Below, piece after piece: positions 53,515-64,000 of a stretch of 64,000 nt of DNA; the stretch's first letter is position 1, and every line of letters begins with the position of its first letter. The translations under genes and the position numbers were made by a program. The notes under the pieces were generated by a model. That model was not told where the DNA came from. It worked only from the letters and a program-made list of their open reading frames with translations, and ran no database searches. Source of the stretch: Nematopogon swammerdamellus (taxonomy: Eukaryota > Arthropoda > Insecta > Lepidoptera > Adelidae); contig OX336336.1 in assembly GCA_946902875.1 (NCBI GenBank), positions 28,971,558-29,035,557 on the forward strand. Reading direction: 5' to 3'.

Positions 53515-56500
53515 GTATGTCATATATATAGAAATTAATGGGGAAGACAAATTATTGTACAAAAATAACATGCTATCTGACAAGGGAACAACAGAACTGA
53601 CAAAGCAAATTTTATATGCGAATAAATCTGTATGCAAATCGAGCCTGCGTGTATGTGAAACCACCTCGGATTTTTTATAAGTGACCCACCTGCAAAAGGT
53701 GGACAAAGCATACATTGTATAACTGTAGGTAATGACTTGAGTAATGTAATTGAAAATAATGAACAGGAGATCAAATGTGTTGTAAACAATCCTCATAGCT
53801 TTAAACATAATATTCGTAACAGTAAGAGCAGTATTGTCATAGGGCACCAAAATATCCAGGGATTACGTAGTAAAAACTTACAGCTAGATCTGTGCTTAAA
53901 GGAACTGAACATTGATGTATTCTGTATTTCGGAAACTTGGCTGAGAGAAGAAGAAGTAGCATTACACGGAGTAAAAGAGTACAAGATAATATGTAGTAGT
54001 CACAGAAAAAAAGCTATAAGGGGTGGAACTATGATAATAATTAAGAATAGTTTTAAAGCAAAAAATAGGCCTGATATAGTCAATCTATCAGTGGACAAAT
54101 CGTTCGAGGTTAGTTGTATAGAGTCGAATGAACTATTTGTACTAGTAGTCTACCGCTCACCTTCCTCTGCACTTACTTTTTTTAAAGAAAAACTTGAAGA
54201 GTGCCTCCACAAACTTAGTAAAAATAACAATAAAGCTATCCTGCTCTGCGGTGACTTCAATCTGTCATTCCCATTGGATCCAAGCTCACCTCATGACTTA
54301 TCGGACTTATTAGATAGTTTTCATTTAAAGCAAAAAATATTTGATTACACCAGAGTCACATCCACTTCAAAATCTTGTATTGACAATATATTTAGTGATC
54401 TTGACACATCATACTCTAAAATAATAAATAATATAAAATCGGACCACTATGGGCAATTAATTAAGGTAGTCATAAATATGGACAAAGGTAAAACAATTCG
54501 TAAAAAATACCGGCTTATCAGACCTCAAAATGTAAAACAACTAGAACTTGCGCTAAAACGCGACTTATACCAATGTGAACATTTGGAATTTAAAGGTTTT
54601 TTCAAAATACTAACGCATCATCTTGATACCCATCTGCCCGTTAAAGAAAAAAAAAATGGTAACAAAGTTAGTTTCTCTCACTGGGCAACTCCGGGCATTC
54701 GTAAGTCACGTGAAAAATTATTTCTTCTATATGATTTGCTTCGGCAATATAATAACAGTCAATTGAGGAAGTATGTATCTATTTACAGTAAAATATTTAA
54801 AAAAGTATCTCAACAGGCCAAACACATCTTACACAGAGATCGAATTGAGGCTGCAGATAATAAAATAAAAAAAGCCTGGGAAATTATAAAAGAGGAAACA
54901 GGTAGGAGGGTCACCGAGGAGGCTAAACTAATTAAGCTTGTCACTGAAAATCACGAGCCCATTACTAATCAGAATGAAGTGGCTAACTACTTTAATAAGT
55001 ACTTCTGTACCATAGCGAACACCTTAACGAATGAATTAAATTCTAGCGTAAACAATGCAAACATTTTTTTGGAAAAATATGAGCAAAAGAATATAAATAC
55101 AGCGAAGTTTGCTCCAGTAACTTGTGACGAAATTAAAGGTATACTTAAAAAAATGGAACCTAAAGCATCTCTTGATCTCTGGTACTTATCTCCCAAGATA
55201 CTAAAAATGATATCTCATGAAATTATTGAACCTTTGACCGCGACAATAAATGAATGCATTAGTAGTGGTGTATTTCCAGATGAATTAAAATTGGCTCGGG
55301 TGATTCCCCTTTATAAAAAGGGATCTCATGCTGACGCACAAAACTATAGACCAATTTCCCTCTTGCCTGTATTTAGTAAAATTTTTGAAAAGGCATTGGC
55401 GTCGCGTTTAGTTAATTTTTTAAATGATAATAAAGTATTAAATTCTCGGCAATTTGGATTCCAAAAAGGTAAATCGACAAGCGATGCAATTAGTAATATG
55501 TTAAAAGACATTCTGATCGCCCTGGATGGCTCGCAAAGGACATATGGTATCTTTTGCGACCTATCTAAAGCGTTTGACTGCGTCCAGCATGATATTTTAT
55601 TACAAAAGCTCGATCACTATGGCGTTAGAGGACTGGAACTACAAATGTTCAGGTCTTATTTATCAAATCGACAACAAGTTTGTGAATTGAATGGAGAGAG
55701 GTCTTCACAATTAAAAATTGGTCTAGGTGTACCCCAAGGCTCCATTTTAGGACCATTATTATTTTTAGTTTACATAAATGACCTTAGTGTTTGTATTGAT
55801 AACGAGGACGCCTGTAACATCGTCATGTTTGCAGATGATACAAACTTTTTATTTAAACACGGAGACGAAGAAGAACTATGCAAGTCCATTAAAAAGGTAT
55901 TACAGTCTCTGGCGCTGTGGTTTGAGTGTAACAACTTATTATTAAATGTGAAAAAAACTAACGTGATTCGATTTGCCCTGAGACTTGGAACAAATAATGA
56001 AGGAACTGAAGTTTTGAAGGTTCTCAAAGACATGTCATTGAATACTGTCAAAGAAATTGATTTCCTAGGAATAAAGATGGACGAAAAATTGAATTGGGAG
56101 GGTCACATAGACAAAGTGGCCAAAAAGTTGAGCTCTGCTTGCTACGCTATAAAAAAAATTAGAGAGATAGGAGGTGAAAAAGCTGCTAGACTGGTATACT
56201 ATGCTTATTTTCACAGCATTATGACGTACGGACTTATGTTTTGGGGTACGGCTGCTAAGGTAAATAGAATTTTTGTACTTCAAAAACGTGCTATCCGACA
56301 CATACGTAGCCTGAAGCCCAGGGATTCATGTCGTGAAGTCTTCAAGGACCTAAAGGTAATGACATTATATAGTGCATATATTTATCAGAATTTACTATAT
56401 GCAAGAAAAAATATACATCTCACTCCGCAACATTCCCAAGTACACAATTATAATACCAGACATCGTGAGAACATCCAAAACATTCAGCATAGACTAACGA

Positions 56501-57057
56501 AGGTTTCTAAAAGTTTTGTCTGCAATAGTATAACATTTTATAATAAACTACCACCGGCAATTCGTGATCTCAATGATCACGAATTCGAGGTCAAAGTGAA
56601 AAATTTGCTAATAGTAAAAAGTTACTATAAACTGACGGACACCAACTGTGATAAATTTCTCTAGTCTTTTCTAGTCATTTACAATTCTCTCTATTTTATT
56701 TTATATATTGTTGTGATTTTTGACCTAATTCTAATTTATATTTTTAATGTGACTGAAATAATTTAGTTTTTAACTGTAGTTTTAATTATCTGACATTTTT
56801 TGACAATTGTTATTTAGTTCGTACATTCTTTTGACGATTTATTTTTTATTTTTTATTATTATTTTTTAATTTTTATTTTCTTGACATTTTGATATTTATA
56901 GAGTTATAGGTGCGTTATATTAATTAATTAATTCTGTGTTGTGTATTAAATTGTTGACGATGGCCTATTTTTTGCTTAAAACTTAAATGACGAATCTAAG
57001 TGTATCTTGTGTACCTACAGATGATGAAGAAATAAATAAATAAATAAATAAAAAAAA
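53515..57057 (+). mobile_element. LINE (CR1/Jockey group), 3.5 kb, nested in a MITE
   Basis: The element spans from just after GTTGAGGC to an AAATAAAT-repeat plus A-rich tail. Flanks on both sides belong to one interrupted copy of the hAT-like MITE, whose unbroken versions at 40487-40944 and 44278-44398 read straight through GTTGAGGC into the next bases. A 4-bp AGGC is present on both sides (53511-53514 and 57058-57061), so the target duplication is 3-4 bp. The 5' end is probably truncated: only about 220 bp precede the endonuclease frame, including a short frame that could be the end of an ORF1, which I do not recognise. Confidence 0.88.
53737..56664 (+). CDS. LINE endonuclease-reverse transcriptase (ORF2-type)
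   Basis: An open frame of 975 codons without interruption. Residues about 30-240 are an apurinic/apyrimidinic-type endonuclease: HQNIQG (37-42), SETWL (65-69), CGDFNL (171-176) and SDH (235-237) are all present, so the catalytic set looks complete. Reverse transcriptase follows from about residue 500: YRPIS near 537, DLSKAFD at 608, VPQGSILGP, and FADD at 698-701 carrying the two metal-binding aspartates. The C-terminus has the YNTRHR and YNKLP motifs usual in CR1/Jockey-group elements; I cannot fix the clade. The protein would nick target DNA and prime reverse transcription from it. Codon use is AT-rich, unlike the host exons. The intact frame suggests recent arrival. No complete ORF1 is visible in the 222 bp upstream. 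Confidence 0.93.
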   Translation: MSNVIENNEQEIKCVVNNPHSFKHNIRNSKSSIVIGHQNIQGLRSKNLQLDLCLKELNIDVFCISETWLREEEVALHGVKEYKIICSSHRKKAIRGGTMIIIKNSFKAKNRPDIVNLSVDKSFEVSCIESNELFVLVVYRSPSSALTFFKEKLEECLHKLSKNNNKAILLCGDFNLSFPLDPSSPHDLSDLLDSFHLKQKIFDYTRVTSTSKSCIDNIFSDLDTSYSKIINNIKSDHYGQLIKVVINMDKGKTIRKKYRLIRPQNVKQLELALKRDLYQCEHLEFKGFFKILTHHLDTHLPVKEKKNGNKVSFSHWATPGIRKSREKLFLLYDLLRQYNNSQLRKYVSIYSKIFKKVSQQAKHILHRDRIEAADNKIKKAWEIIKEETGRRVTEEAKLIKLVTENHEPITNQNEVANYFNKYFCTIANTLTNELNSSVNNANIFLEKYEQKNINTAKFAPVTCDEIKGILKKMEPKASLDLWYLSPKILKMISHEIIEPLTATINECISSGVFPDELKLARVIPLYKKGSHADAQNYRPISLLPVFSKIFEKALASRLVNFLNDNKVLNSRQFGFQKGKSTSDAISNMLKDILIALDGSQRTYGIFCDLSKAFDCVQHDILLQKLDHYGVRGLELQMFRSYLSNRQQVCELNGERSSQLKIGLGVPQGSILGPLLFLVYINDLSVCIDNEDACNIVMFADDTNFLFKHGDEEELCKSIKKVLQSLALWFECNNLLLNVKKTNVIRFALRLGTNNEGTEVLKVLKDMSLNTVKEIDFLGIKMDEKLNWEGHIDKVAKKLSSACYAIKKIREIGGEKAARLVYYAYFHSIMTYGLMFWGTAAKVNRIFVLQKRAIRHIRSLKPRDSCREVFKDLKVMTLYSAYIYQNLLYARKNIHLTPQHSQVHNYNTRHRENIQNIQHRLTKVSKSFVCNSITFYNKLPPAIRDLNDHEFEVKVKNLLIVKSYYKLTDTNCDKFL

Positions 57058-57410
57058 AGGCACAATTTACGAATTGGGGCACATCGAAACTAGTCGATCG
57101 CGAGCGGCCGAACTCGTCGCACGTGCCACCGCTTGCACGCATGTCCGGTTGTATTTCAATGCATTGGCCTTGGCTGGGCTAGCCACTCTCCGCTCGCTTC
57201 CCGCCCCGCGCGAGTCCCTCTCACCTCCCGCTAGCCCCACTCCCGGTCGCTTCCCTCCCCGCGCGAGCTCCCCTCTACCGCTCGGCTCTGCGCTCCGCCT
57301 CCCCGTAAAATGTTCACAATATAGTACTTATTGCGCGCTACTTACGACGAAAAACATCAGGTATCTGAATGAGAATCTAAATGTAATGTTGCCATGATTT
57401 AACCCACTAA

Positions 57411-57545
57411 GGCCCACTTGCACCAACACGAGTTTAAAGTTAAGTAGCGAGTTATGGATTTAAACGCGGTTCCCACATACAACGGGTGCTAGTTTAACGA
57501 GTTAAACTGGTTTATATATTAAATTTGTGTTGGTGCAAGTGGGCC
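57411..57545. mobile_element. PIF/Harbinger-like MITE, copy 2
   Basis: GGCCCACTTGCACCAACACG inverted at both ends; TAA on both sides (57408-57410, 57546-57548). Confidence 0.87.
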
Positions 57546-57797
57546 TAAGGCCAACATCCTCACAAATGGAGCAACATTATTTATCTCCGCCCAACCCCAA
57601 ACTAAACACTATATTAAAAGGTCCCGCCGACCTTTCAAAGCATAAGTAATTAAGTGGCCATATAAGCGGACCCGACCGACACCCGCAAAGGTTGTGAAAA
57701 GCTTCCTAACAATTTCGGCGAATATCGATCGCGCTCCCGTGCCTTCCGCATCGAACGGCGAACTCTCGTCACCGTAAAATGAAGTCTCCTGAAGTCA

Positions 57798-57955
57798 GCC
57801 TCGGTAGCTCAGTGGTGCGGTCGGGTGCGGTCAGTACTTGGATGGGTGACAGCTCGACCGTTTGAGGCTGACTGTAGGTCCCATCCCTTCTTACCTTACT
57901 AGGTTACCCGGGTTGGTACCACAGTTCAATGAAACGTCGATCGAACCCAATTCGA
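57798..57955 (+). mobile_element. SINE-A, 3'-truncated
   Basis: GTCAGCCTCGGTAGCTCAGT, GTGCGGTCAGTACTTGGATG, then a deletion of the T-arm and loss of the tail after CGTCGATCGAACCC. Confidence 0.82.
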
Positions 57956-57989
57956 TCGGTTCAGAATTATTATTTTTTTTCTCGATAAA

Positions 57990-58397
57990 ATGTTTTTTTT
58001 TATGTAATCCGGTATGGGTGGCTGAGTTGGAGGGGCCAAAGCGCATGCTCCAACCAGCCAATATCACCTCCGATAAGGTAGGTGCCATACCGGAGACTTC
58101 CCTGGATTGCTGGCTATACTGGACTAGAGGAGAACACAGCCGAGGCTGCTATGCAGCATCTTACTCCAGTACGGTGGTACCAACCCAGTCGGCAACAATT
58201 TGAACCTACCACCTAGTAAGGTGCAAGGGAAGGGACCTACAGTTTTACACCGGTTCCGAACGGTGAAGCAGCAGGTGTAGGTATGCACGTAAATTTTTTC
58301 GTCAGAAAAAACTCATTGCTGCACGCCGACCGGATTCGAACCTCGGACCTATCGCATGAGAAGCCGATGCCCAAACCACTCGGCCACCCACCGCTTT
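57990..58397 (-). mobile_element. SINE-B, full length
   Basis: Minus strand: GGTGGGTGGCCGAGTGGTTT, CCGAGGTTCGAATCCGGTCG, complete body, CATAAAAAAAA end. Confidence 0.9.
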
Positions 58398-58797
58398 TGT
58401 CATTTCCTTCGTTTTTCGTAGTCGGGCTTTACACACATTTTTAATACATGTTTTATTTCATTCCTTTTAGTTATAAACGCCGACTGGCTGACTAACTCTG
58501 ACTACTTAACTTACAAAAACCATTTAAGAAAACTCGTTTCATTTATTTCCTCGGCGAAAGGGACACACGAGGCGGGAGATGGCGGGGCCCAGCTAATCAG
58601 GGTCGTAACTAATTTTCCTTATCTGCCCTAATTCGGAATTTATTAATGCGAAGACCCACTGAAAAATATTCCCTCGCTAATTTATTTGGGGTCCTCGACC
58701 CTGCCACCGAATATATAAATACTGACCCGGCCGAGATGTCTAATAGCCCTGAGATGTTTATGTATATGAAATTCATTTCACGTGTATAGATGTTTTC
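58398..58797. other. no recognised feature
   Basis: Nothing supported. Confidence 0.45.
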
Positions 58798-58884
58798 AAC
58801 CGACTTCCAAAAAAAGGAGGAGTTTGTCAATTCGTCTGTATGTTTGTGTCAAGCTATCTTATGCTTATAGACTACTACTATAGT

Positions 58885-59472
58885 ATAAGATATTTCATTA
58901 GTAGGTAAATAACTATACGCTAAGGGATGTATGTGTATCAGATACTGCGATCACGTATACGAGGCTGACCGTGGTTCGGATTCCACGTTAAACTGTAGGT
59001 CCCTTCCCTTCTTACCTTACTAGGTAGTAGGGTTTATCCCGGCCGGGTTGGTACCACCGCACTGAACGAAACGTCGGTCGAAACGGCTATGTAAATAGTT
59101 CGTGTTTTCCGTCCAGTTTAGTGTAGCCGACATGAAATGAAGGGAAGCACTGACATGGCACCTAGTTCACCCTGTGTTATGGGCTGACATCACGGATGTT
59201 GTAGGTGATGTAGCCAACCGTGTCAGGTTCCATAAAAAAAAAAAAAAAAAAAAACATTCCCATACCCACCCATTAATTTTTTTTACGATATCAAATACCT
59301 AGCTATGCTATGAAAAATGTTTTCAATAAACTATTATTTTAGTAGGATGTGTAGTTATTTGATATAAAAAAAAATTGGTATGGGAACGTGATCAGTAATA
59401 AATCAGATCAGTGATCAGATCTGATACACATACACCCCTTAGCGTAAAGTTACCTACTAATGAAAGACCTTA
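58885..59472. mobile_element. foldback element interrupted by SINE-A
   Basis: TTCATTAGTAGGTAA and TACGCTAAGGGATGTATGTG, TATCAGAT at the left recur inverted at 59415-59472. Arms continue past GATCACGT and CCCATACC, so they exceed 100 bp once the SINE is removed. Confidence 0.75.
58955..59253 (+). mobile_element. SINE-A, 5'-truncated, inside the foldback element
   Basis: Starts GAGGCTGACCGTGGTTCGGA, ends with a run of about 20 A. The long clean A run suggests a young copy. Confidence 0.88.
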
Positions 59473-60285
59473 TAGACAGTATTTATTATGAGTAGCTATA
59501 ATATTACATACTAAAGTTATAATCCCTAAATATATTACAACGTTAAAATTTAAAAAAAACTTTTTAAAAACAAGCTTTTATTTAAGCCATGTTTCGATTT
59601 CTTATCAAAACGATTGTCGTGCGAATTGGAAAGAAAATACGTAGATACTTGGTCCATTATTTTCAATGAAATTAATTGGTATGGACTTTTCACACGTGTT
59701 TTGAAAACAAATTAAAATTCGAACGAAAAATTTTTTAATGAGTAATAAATAATTAATGTCCAAGAAGGAAAAATATTTTTAACATTACCAATTCGTCAAT
59801 TATTATATAATTCGGGACAGCCAATCAGCTTGCCGGACTCACTCGCGGGAAATATAAAACTTAGATTCGGTTCTCTAAAATGTAAAACCTCGAAATACGA
59901 ATCTTCAAAATTCCCTACTGACGTTTTCCAGCTAGCCAAGTGAGTAAAACCACTCAAAACTAATCAAATTATTATTTCTTTAAATACGAGGCATAAAACC
60001 TTTTAACTACATCGTTGTTCTTTGAAATTAGAAGCTGTTTTCAAGGGAATAGTAAAAAAGGCATTACTCTTTCTATTAAATTGCGTAATTTTATAACAAG
60101 ATACAATTAAATTATAACCAAAACTACAAATAAAGAAATTGCGATTAAAATTAGAATTTTAGGATTAGGTACATACACTTGACGAACAACTTTTTCTACT
60201 GCTCTTCCCTGGTTGCAGTCGTGTTTATTCGTAGTCGGAGCTTTTTTATTTAGGGTTCCGTACTCCATACAAGAAACGTTCTTTT
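59473..60285. other. AT-rich stretch, K-repeat scrap only
   Basis: 60250-60280 has TTTAGGGTTCCGTACTCC. Nothing else. Confidence 0.45.
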
Positions 60286-60605
60286 TAACCGACTTTTTCA
60301 AAAAAGGAGGTTATCAATTCGACCATAGGTATGTAGTAATATCGTTGGAATTTCACAATAGGTATTCGTATATTTTAGTGTATGTGGGCTTCTAAACAGG
60401 TGTGCCAAATTTTATAAGTGTATGTATGTATTTTTTATGTATGTATGTTTGTATGTGTGTATGTTTGTATGTATGTTTGTCTGCGCATTTCTCCGAAACT
60501 ATTAACCGGATTGTGACCAATCTTATTGGCTTGCATTGGCTTCAACTTAGGGAACAGTGCAAGTTTCATCAAAATCGGTTCAGTAGTTTTCATGATATGG
60601 ACTGT
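60286..60605 (+). mobile_element. repeat starting AACCGACTT, with TATG microsatellite
   Basis: AACCGACTTTTTCAAAAAAG as at 24966 and 58799; (GTATGTTT)-type run at 60420-60480; CTGCGCATTTCTCCGAAACT. The 68-codon frame over the microsatellite is an artefact. Confidence 0.55.
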
Positions 60606-60778
60606 TAAGTGCGTATCACTGGAAAAACACGTCGGGTCGGTTTAACGCCCAATTCTACGCAGAACTTGTTATGTGATATAACTAAAAACTATTTTAAAAA
60701 ACATTACATGGTACACATCAAACTTGGTGTGAATATAGTGAAAACTCTAAATTAAAACAACAAATAACTTATAAAAAT

Positions 60779-60925
60779 CGGCCAAATGTGAGTCGGGCTC
60801 GACTAAGGACCCCGAGCGGAATTAAAGAAAACACAATTTTGTTGGTAAATACTTAATACAAAAATATTGCGTTGTGTCACGGAACCCTCGGTGCGCCAGT
60901 CCCATTCGCATTTGGTTTTTTTTTT
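60779..60925. mobile_element. K-repeat ends in inverted orientation
   Basis: GGCCAAATGTGAGTCGGGCT and CGGAACCCTCGGTGCGCCAG / CATTCGCATTTGG, facing each other. Confidence 0.55.
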
Positions 60926-61482
60926 TTTGCCTTTTAAATCAATCCATACAATATTGCACGGTCTAATGGAGCAGATAACCCTCTATGTAAATTTAAAATA
61001 GCACTTAGAATTTACATAATTTTTTTTTTACATTTTCCATTTCCACCATTCTTCGGCTCCTCCGTGTACATTCAAACCTGTTTCTAATTGCATTACAAAT
61101 ATTTTTCGCTTCCACAAATTTCTTTCCGCCATGTTTCTCCCGCTCTGTATAATATCTTCGTACGATCCTTCGAGGTTATTTTGTAGGTACTGATGGTGTG
61201 GCTCTAGGCTGTATATTTTGAAACACAAATTAATTTGTGCAGTCCATTTATATTTAAAAAATCGAATAAGGATCTTTTAATGTTACAAATGTATTTGTGC
61301 TACGATACTCGTGTTTTTGTAAGCTTTTATTTAACCACCTGTCGAGGTGTCTGTCTGTGGGTAATCAAATCTTACAAGTTAAATTTTACCCACTTCCCCG
61401 TGTTCGGTTGAGCTGAAATTTTGCATACATAATATGTAAACTAAAAAAAACTGAATGACAATGTATGTATATGTCGTTGTGT

Positions 61483-61590
61483 ATGTTCTTTATTGAACAC
61501 CAATTTATAAAAATTTGGTGCAACAGGCGAGCTTAATGCCGCGAGGCATTCTATTCTAACTAACCTTTGGGATGTGGGAGAAGTAAATGC
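61483..61590 (-). mobile_element. retroelement tail
   Basis: Inverted relative of 48690-48842 (CAACAGGCGAGCTTAATGC, CCTTTGGGATGTGGGAGAAG). Confidence 0.6.
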
Positions 61591-62397
61591 AGGCGAACAA
61601 ACAATGTAATGATGTCATAGCTGGTCTGATGATGGAGCCACAGAGGTGGCCACAGGAACTCTGTAACGAAACGACGTAACCCCATCGAGTTTGGGCTCGT
61701 ATGATTTGCCTTCACAAGTACTCTCTGGTCCTAGATTACGTTTTTGCCATCATACAATACTGAGAAGTAAAAAATTAATTAACGTTAAAAATAGAAAAAA
61801 AAATTTTTTTTCTTCCAAATTTGTAGAACAAAAGTTGTTCTATTTCACGTAAAGAATCACCCCCTTTCGGGTTTTACGGTTAGGGTTGCAACACCTTGTA
61901 TTATAAAATTTTTAAATCAAATCTCACAAAGAATATGCGGGCGAGTTATCTGCTGGACTCGCCAAGAAACCAACACATTCGCACATTCGCCTACAGCACG
62001 TCTTGTTCGCAAGACCGAGCGCAAGACTCATTTACACTCCCCCACTTGAATAAATTATGCCTTATTTACGTAAGAAATGAATCCGTACCACGGAGATGAG
62101 AGAGTAGAAGGAGTTGGCCTTACGCAAACTGGGTACGTCGACACCAACTGGGGGCGTGCTTCATTGCAACGGGCGTGGCTTTGCATCAGTCGCGTCCACG
62201 GAGCGGTCGCTACCCAGCACGTTTTTTTAATTTTTTTTTATTGTAACTGACTCGGTTGCGATGTTAAATGGTGCGTGATTTGTGTGGAACATGGAGCCGT
62301 ATAGAAAAAACCTTATAGAATCCGGATACGCATTCTGGGAAAATTTCTACACAAATTTGGACACAAAACCGGCTAATAGTATTCGGAATGTCTCTAA
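61591..62397. other. no recognised gene
   Basis: 62130-62210 (CACCAACTGGGGGCG, TTGCATCAGTCGCGTCC) loosely parallels 40275-40365. Otherwise nothing. Confidence 0.4.
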
Positions 62398-62533
62398 GGC
62401 CCAATTGCGCCAACACGAATTTAGAGTTAAGTAGCGAGTTATGGATTTAAACGCGGTTCCCACAGTCAACGGGTACTAGCTTAACGAGTTAAACTGATTT
62501 ATATCGTTAAATTCGTGTTGGCGCAATTGGCCC
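62398..62533. mobile_element. PIF/Harbinger-like MITE, copy 3
   Basis: Ends GGCCCAATTGCGCCAACACG and inverted GGGCCAATTGCGCCAACACG; TAA on both sides. Both ends share the CAATTGCG variant. Confidence 0.85.
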
Positions 62534-62569
62534 TAAGTCGGTGTACTGGCAACCATGTTTATAAATTAC

Positions 62570-62698
62570 GGTAAGAATTGAGAGGCGCGCGCTAATAGGC
62601 AAGAACAAACCCGTGCCGAGTGACTTCCAAATTAAACTGAGCTATTTATAAAACCTATTATGAATGAGTGACACCCAACACTGGCCGAATAGAGTATA
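62570..62698. mobile_element. right half of the MITE family seen at 6242
   Basis: GGCAAGAACAAACCCGTGCC, AGTGACTTCCAAATTAA, and CAACACTGGCCGAATAGAGT at the end. Confidence 0.65.
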
Positions 62699-62984
62699 GC
62701 TTGAATGTCTTTGGTCTAGATAGGTAAATGTTTCTACGTTAAAACAGGACAGTGCATGCCACCTTTGTAAAATATTTACAGAGCAATAAAGCTGTTTAAC
62801 TTCTCTAGCCTCGCTCCTCCGTGACCCTCCCCCTCCCCGCCCCGCTCTCTCTCTCTTCTCGCCGCCCTTACATACTGTAATATGGGCGAGGGGTATAGCT
62901 GTTCATTCTGTTGGATTGAATTATGATTAAATCATGATAGCATCAAGATGTTCATCACGGCTCAAGTTTAAAAGTGGCCGTCTT

Positions 62985-63105
62985 TTTAGGGTTAGCGACG
63001 CTGGCTCTGTAACCCTAAAATATAATTATAAAATTGGTTCGGTGTGTGTCCGGCCATCCGTCCGTCCGTCCGTCCGTCGTCCGTCCGTCCGTCTGGTACA
63101 CGCGC
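62985..63105 (+). mobile_element. K-repeat start with GTCC microsatellite
   Basis: TTTTAGGGTTAGCGACGC, then (CCGT)n at 63055-63092. Confidence 0.6.
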
Positions 63106-63164
63106 TGTCCACTCGAGGCCTCCACTTGCGTCGAAAATGCCGAACGTTTTAGGTTCGTCTTACT

Positions 63165-63487
63165 TTTTTTTTTATGGAAACTGACACGGTTGGCCACATC
63201 ACCTACAATATCCGTGATGTCAGCCCATAACACCGGGTGAACTTGGTGCCACGTCATTGCTCCCCTTCGGTCGTGCCAGCTACACTAGACTGGACGGAAA
63301 ATACAAACTATTTACATAGCCGTTTCGACCGACCGTTCATTCAGTGCGGTGTTACCAAACCGGGCGGGTTAAACCCTACAACCTAGTAATATAAGAAGGG
63401 AGTCATATCCCTTAGTCGCCTTTTACGACATACACGGGGAGCGATGCAGTGGGGCTATTCTTTTAAAGTACCGGCCCCACACGGTAC
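63165..63487 (-). mobile_element. chimeric D-head / SINE-A-tail element
   Basis: Minus strand: GTACCGTGTGGGGCCGGTAC, GACTAAGGGATATGACTCCC, TTCTTATATTACTAGG, then the SINE-A tail to CATAAAAAAAAA. Same order and same join as 1579-1893. Confidence 0.87.
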
Positions 63488-64000
63488 TTCAACTAAAGCG
63501 ATCGAAGGGAGATGCGGCTAAAACATTTGTCATTCGCCACGAAAGGTGAGGAACGGGCTCGTATCAAATTTTACGTAAAATATTTAAATTTCGAAGAACC
63601 AGTGCGAAGGCAACTCCCGGAAGCCTATCTCGCAGTGACGTCATCACCAACGTAAGAAAAACGGTCGGTAAAATTTCCTCGTTTAACTCGAAGAGTTCTA
63701 ACTTCTTCGGAGCGAAATTGAAATAAATTTCATTACGGAGCGGTGCGGTGGTGCGCGGTCTAGCTAGACGACACGGTCCGTCTCGCGTCTGTGGAAATGT
63801 TCTACGTTAAAAGTACGCTTACGCTCTTCTGCGTCTATCGGTGTATTTAAGGCTGCGATATGCGAATTTTAGGAGAAAACGAGATTTGTGCAATTTTCAA
63901 AAATTTATTTCAGAGAAACCAGGCCACAGAAAAAATATAAAAATTGATCACGAAAGCCAAGAATACAGAGAACTTAAAAAAAATATTGTACTCAAAATGT
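63488..64000. other. no recognised feature
   Basis: End of the window; nothing supported. Confidence 0.45.

Larger units (their letters stand above)
53448..57306 (+). mobile_element. hAT-like MITE interrupted by the LINE
   Basis: The left part is 53448-53514 and the right part is 57058-57306, separated by the LINE. The left terminus TGAGGTATTATG matches the intact copy at 40487. The right part carries the same GC-rich interior with a duplicated block containing CTTCCCGCCCCGCGCGAG. The right terminal repeat is missing; the sequence leaves the family near 57306. Confidence 0.8.

Noticed and set aside
49682..64000. search for CNG S6, pore or S4 exons upstream of the C-linker
   Set aside because: No minus-strand frame with a pore or membrane segment flanked by splice sites could be supported; these exons are probably outside the window.

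Overview
The window looks like intron-rich, repeat-dense nuclear DNA from an insect, most likely a moth or butterfly (Lepidoptera). Seven short exons with GT-AG boundaries sit on the minus strand and encode the C-terminal part of a cyclic-nucleotide-gated (CNG) channel that reads like the insect alpha-type subunit. They are embedded in transposable-element families of a kind I associate with lepidopteran introns. The host assignment is inference; nothing here names a species.

The only host gene I can support runs right to left from 49681 to 11305. Its exons are 49489-49681 (C-linker), 36306-36406, 27286-27423 and 18635-18802 (cyclic-nucleotide-binding domain), 14461-14611 and 12924-13190 (variable linker and coiled coil), and 11305-11392 (end and stop). 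All six junctions keep one reading frame and give 367 residues plus stop. The N-terminus, membrane segments and pore must lie beyond 64000 or in exons I could not find. So about 38 kb of the window is introns, and 1-11.3 kb is downstream of the stop codon.

The rest is mobile and repetitive DNA. I use these working names. SINE-A: tRNA-like head with an embedded 5S-rRNA-like block. SINE-B: tRNA-like head with a different tail. D-element: head with a GTGTGGGGCCGG motif and a (TATG)n tail, one copy with an 8-bp target duplication. E-element: starts ACTAGCTTTTGCCCGCGGC. K-repeat: starts TTTAGGGTTCCGT and ends in CGGAACCC...GACTCGCA. G-repeat and Q-repeat: other interspersed families. LINE-W1 and LINE-W2: 3' ends of two non-LTR retrotransposons. 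There are also many terminal-inverted-repeat MITEs (hAT-like, PIF/Harbinger-like, mariner-like and unassigned).

Two larger retrotransposons stand out. At 53515-57057 is a LINE with a single open reading frame of 975 codons carrying apurinic-type endonuclease and reverse transcriptase. It is inserted inside a MITE whose empty sites are also in this window. At about 30905-32745 is a 5'-truncated, frameshifted LINE with a restriction-like endonuclease.

Layout: 1-4.4 kb SINE and E-element nest with a 177-bp tandem array; 4.4-11 kb sparse DNA with MITEs and three tandem arrays; 11.3-19.4 kb the 3' exons packed between SINEs; 19.4-30 kb introns with MITEs; 30-36 kb LINE fragments; 36-50 kb introns with D-, E-, K- and G-elements; 50-64 kb upstream intron (or 5' part of the gene) with nested insertions, palindromes and the long LINE. 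At least eight element-in-element insertions can be read, four or five of them with an uninterrupted copy in the same window for comparison.
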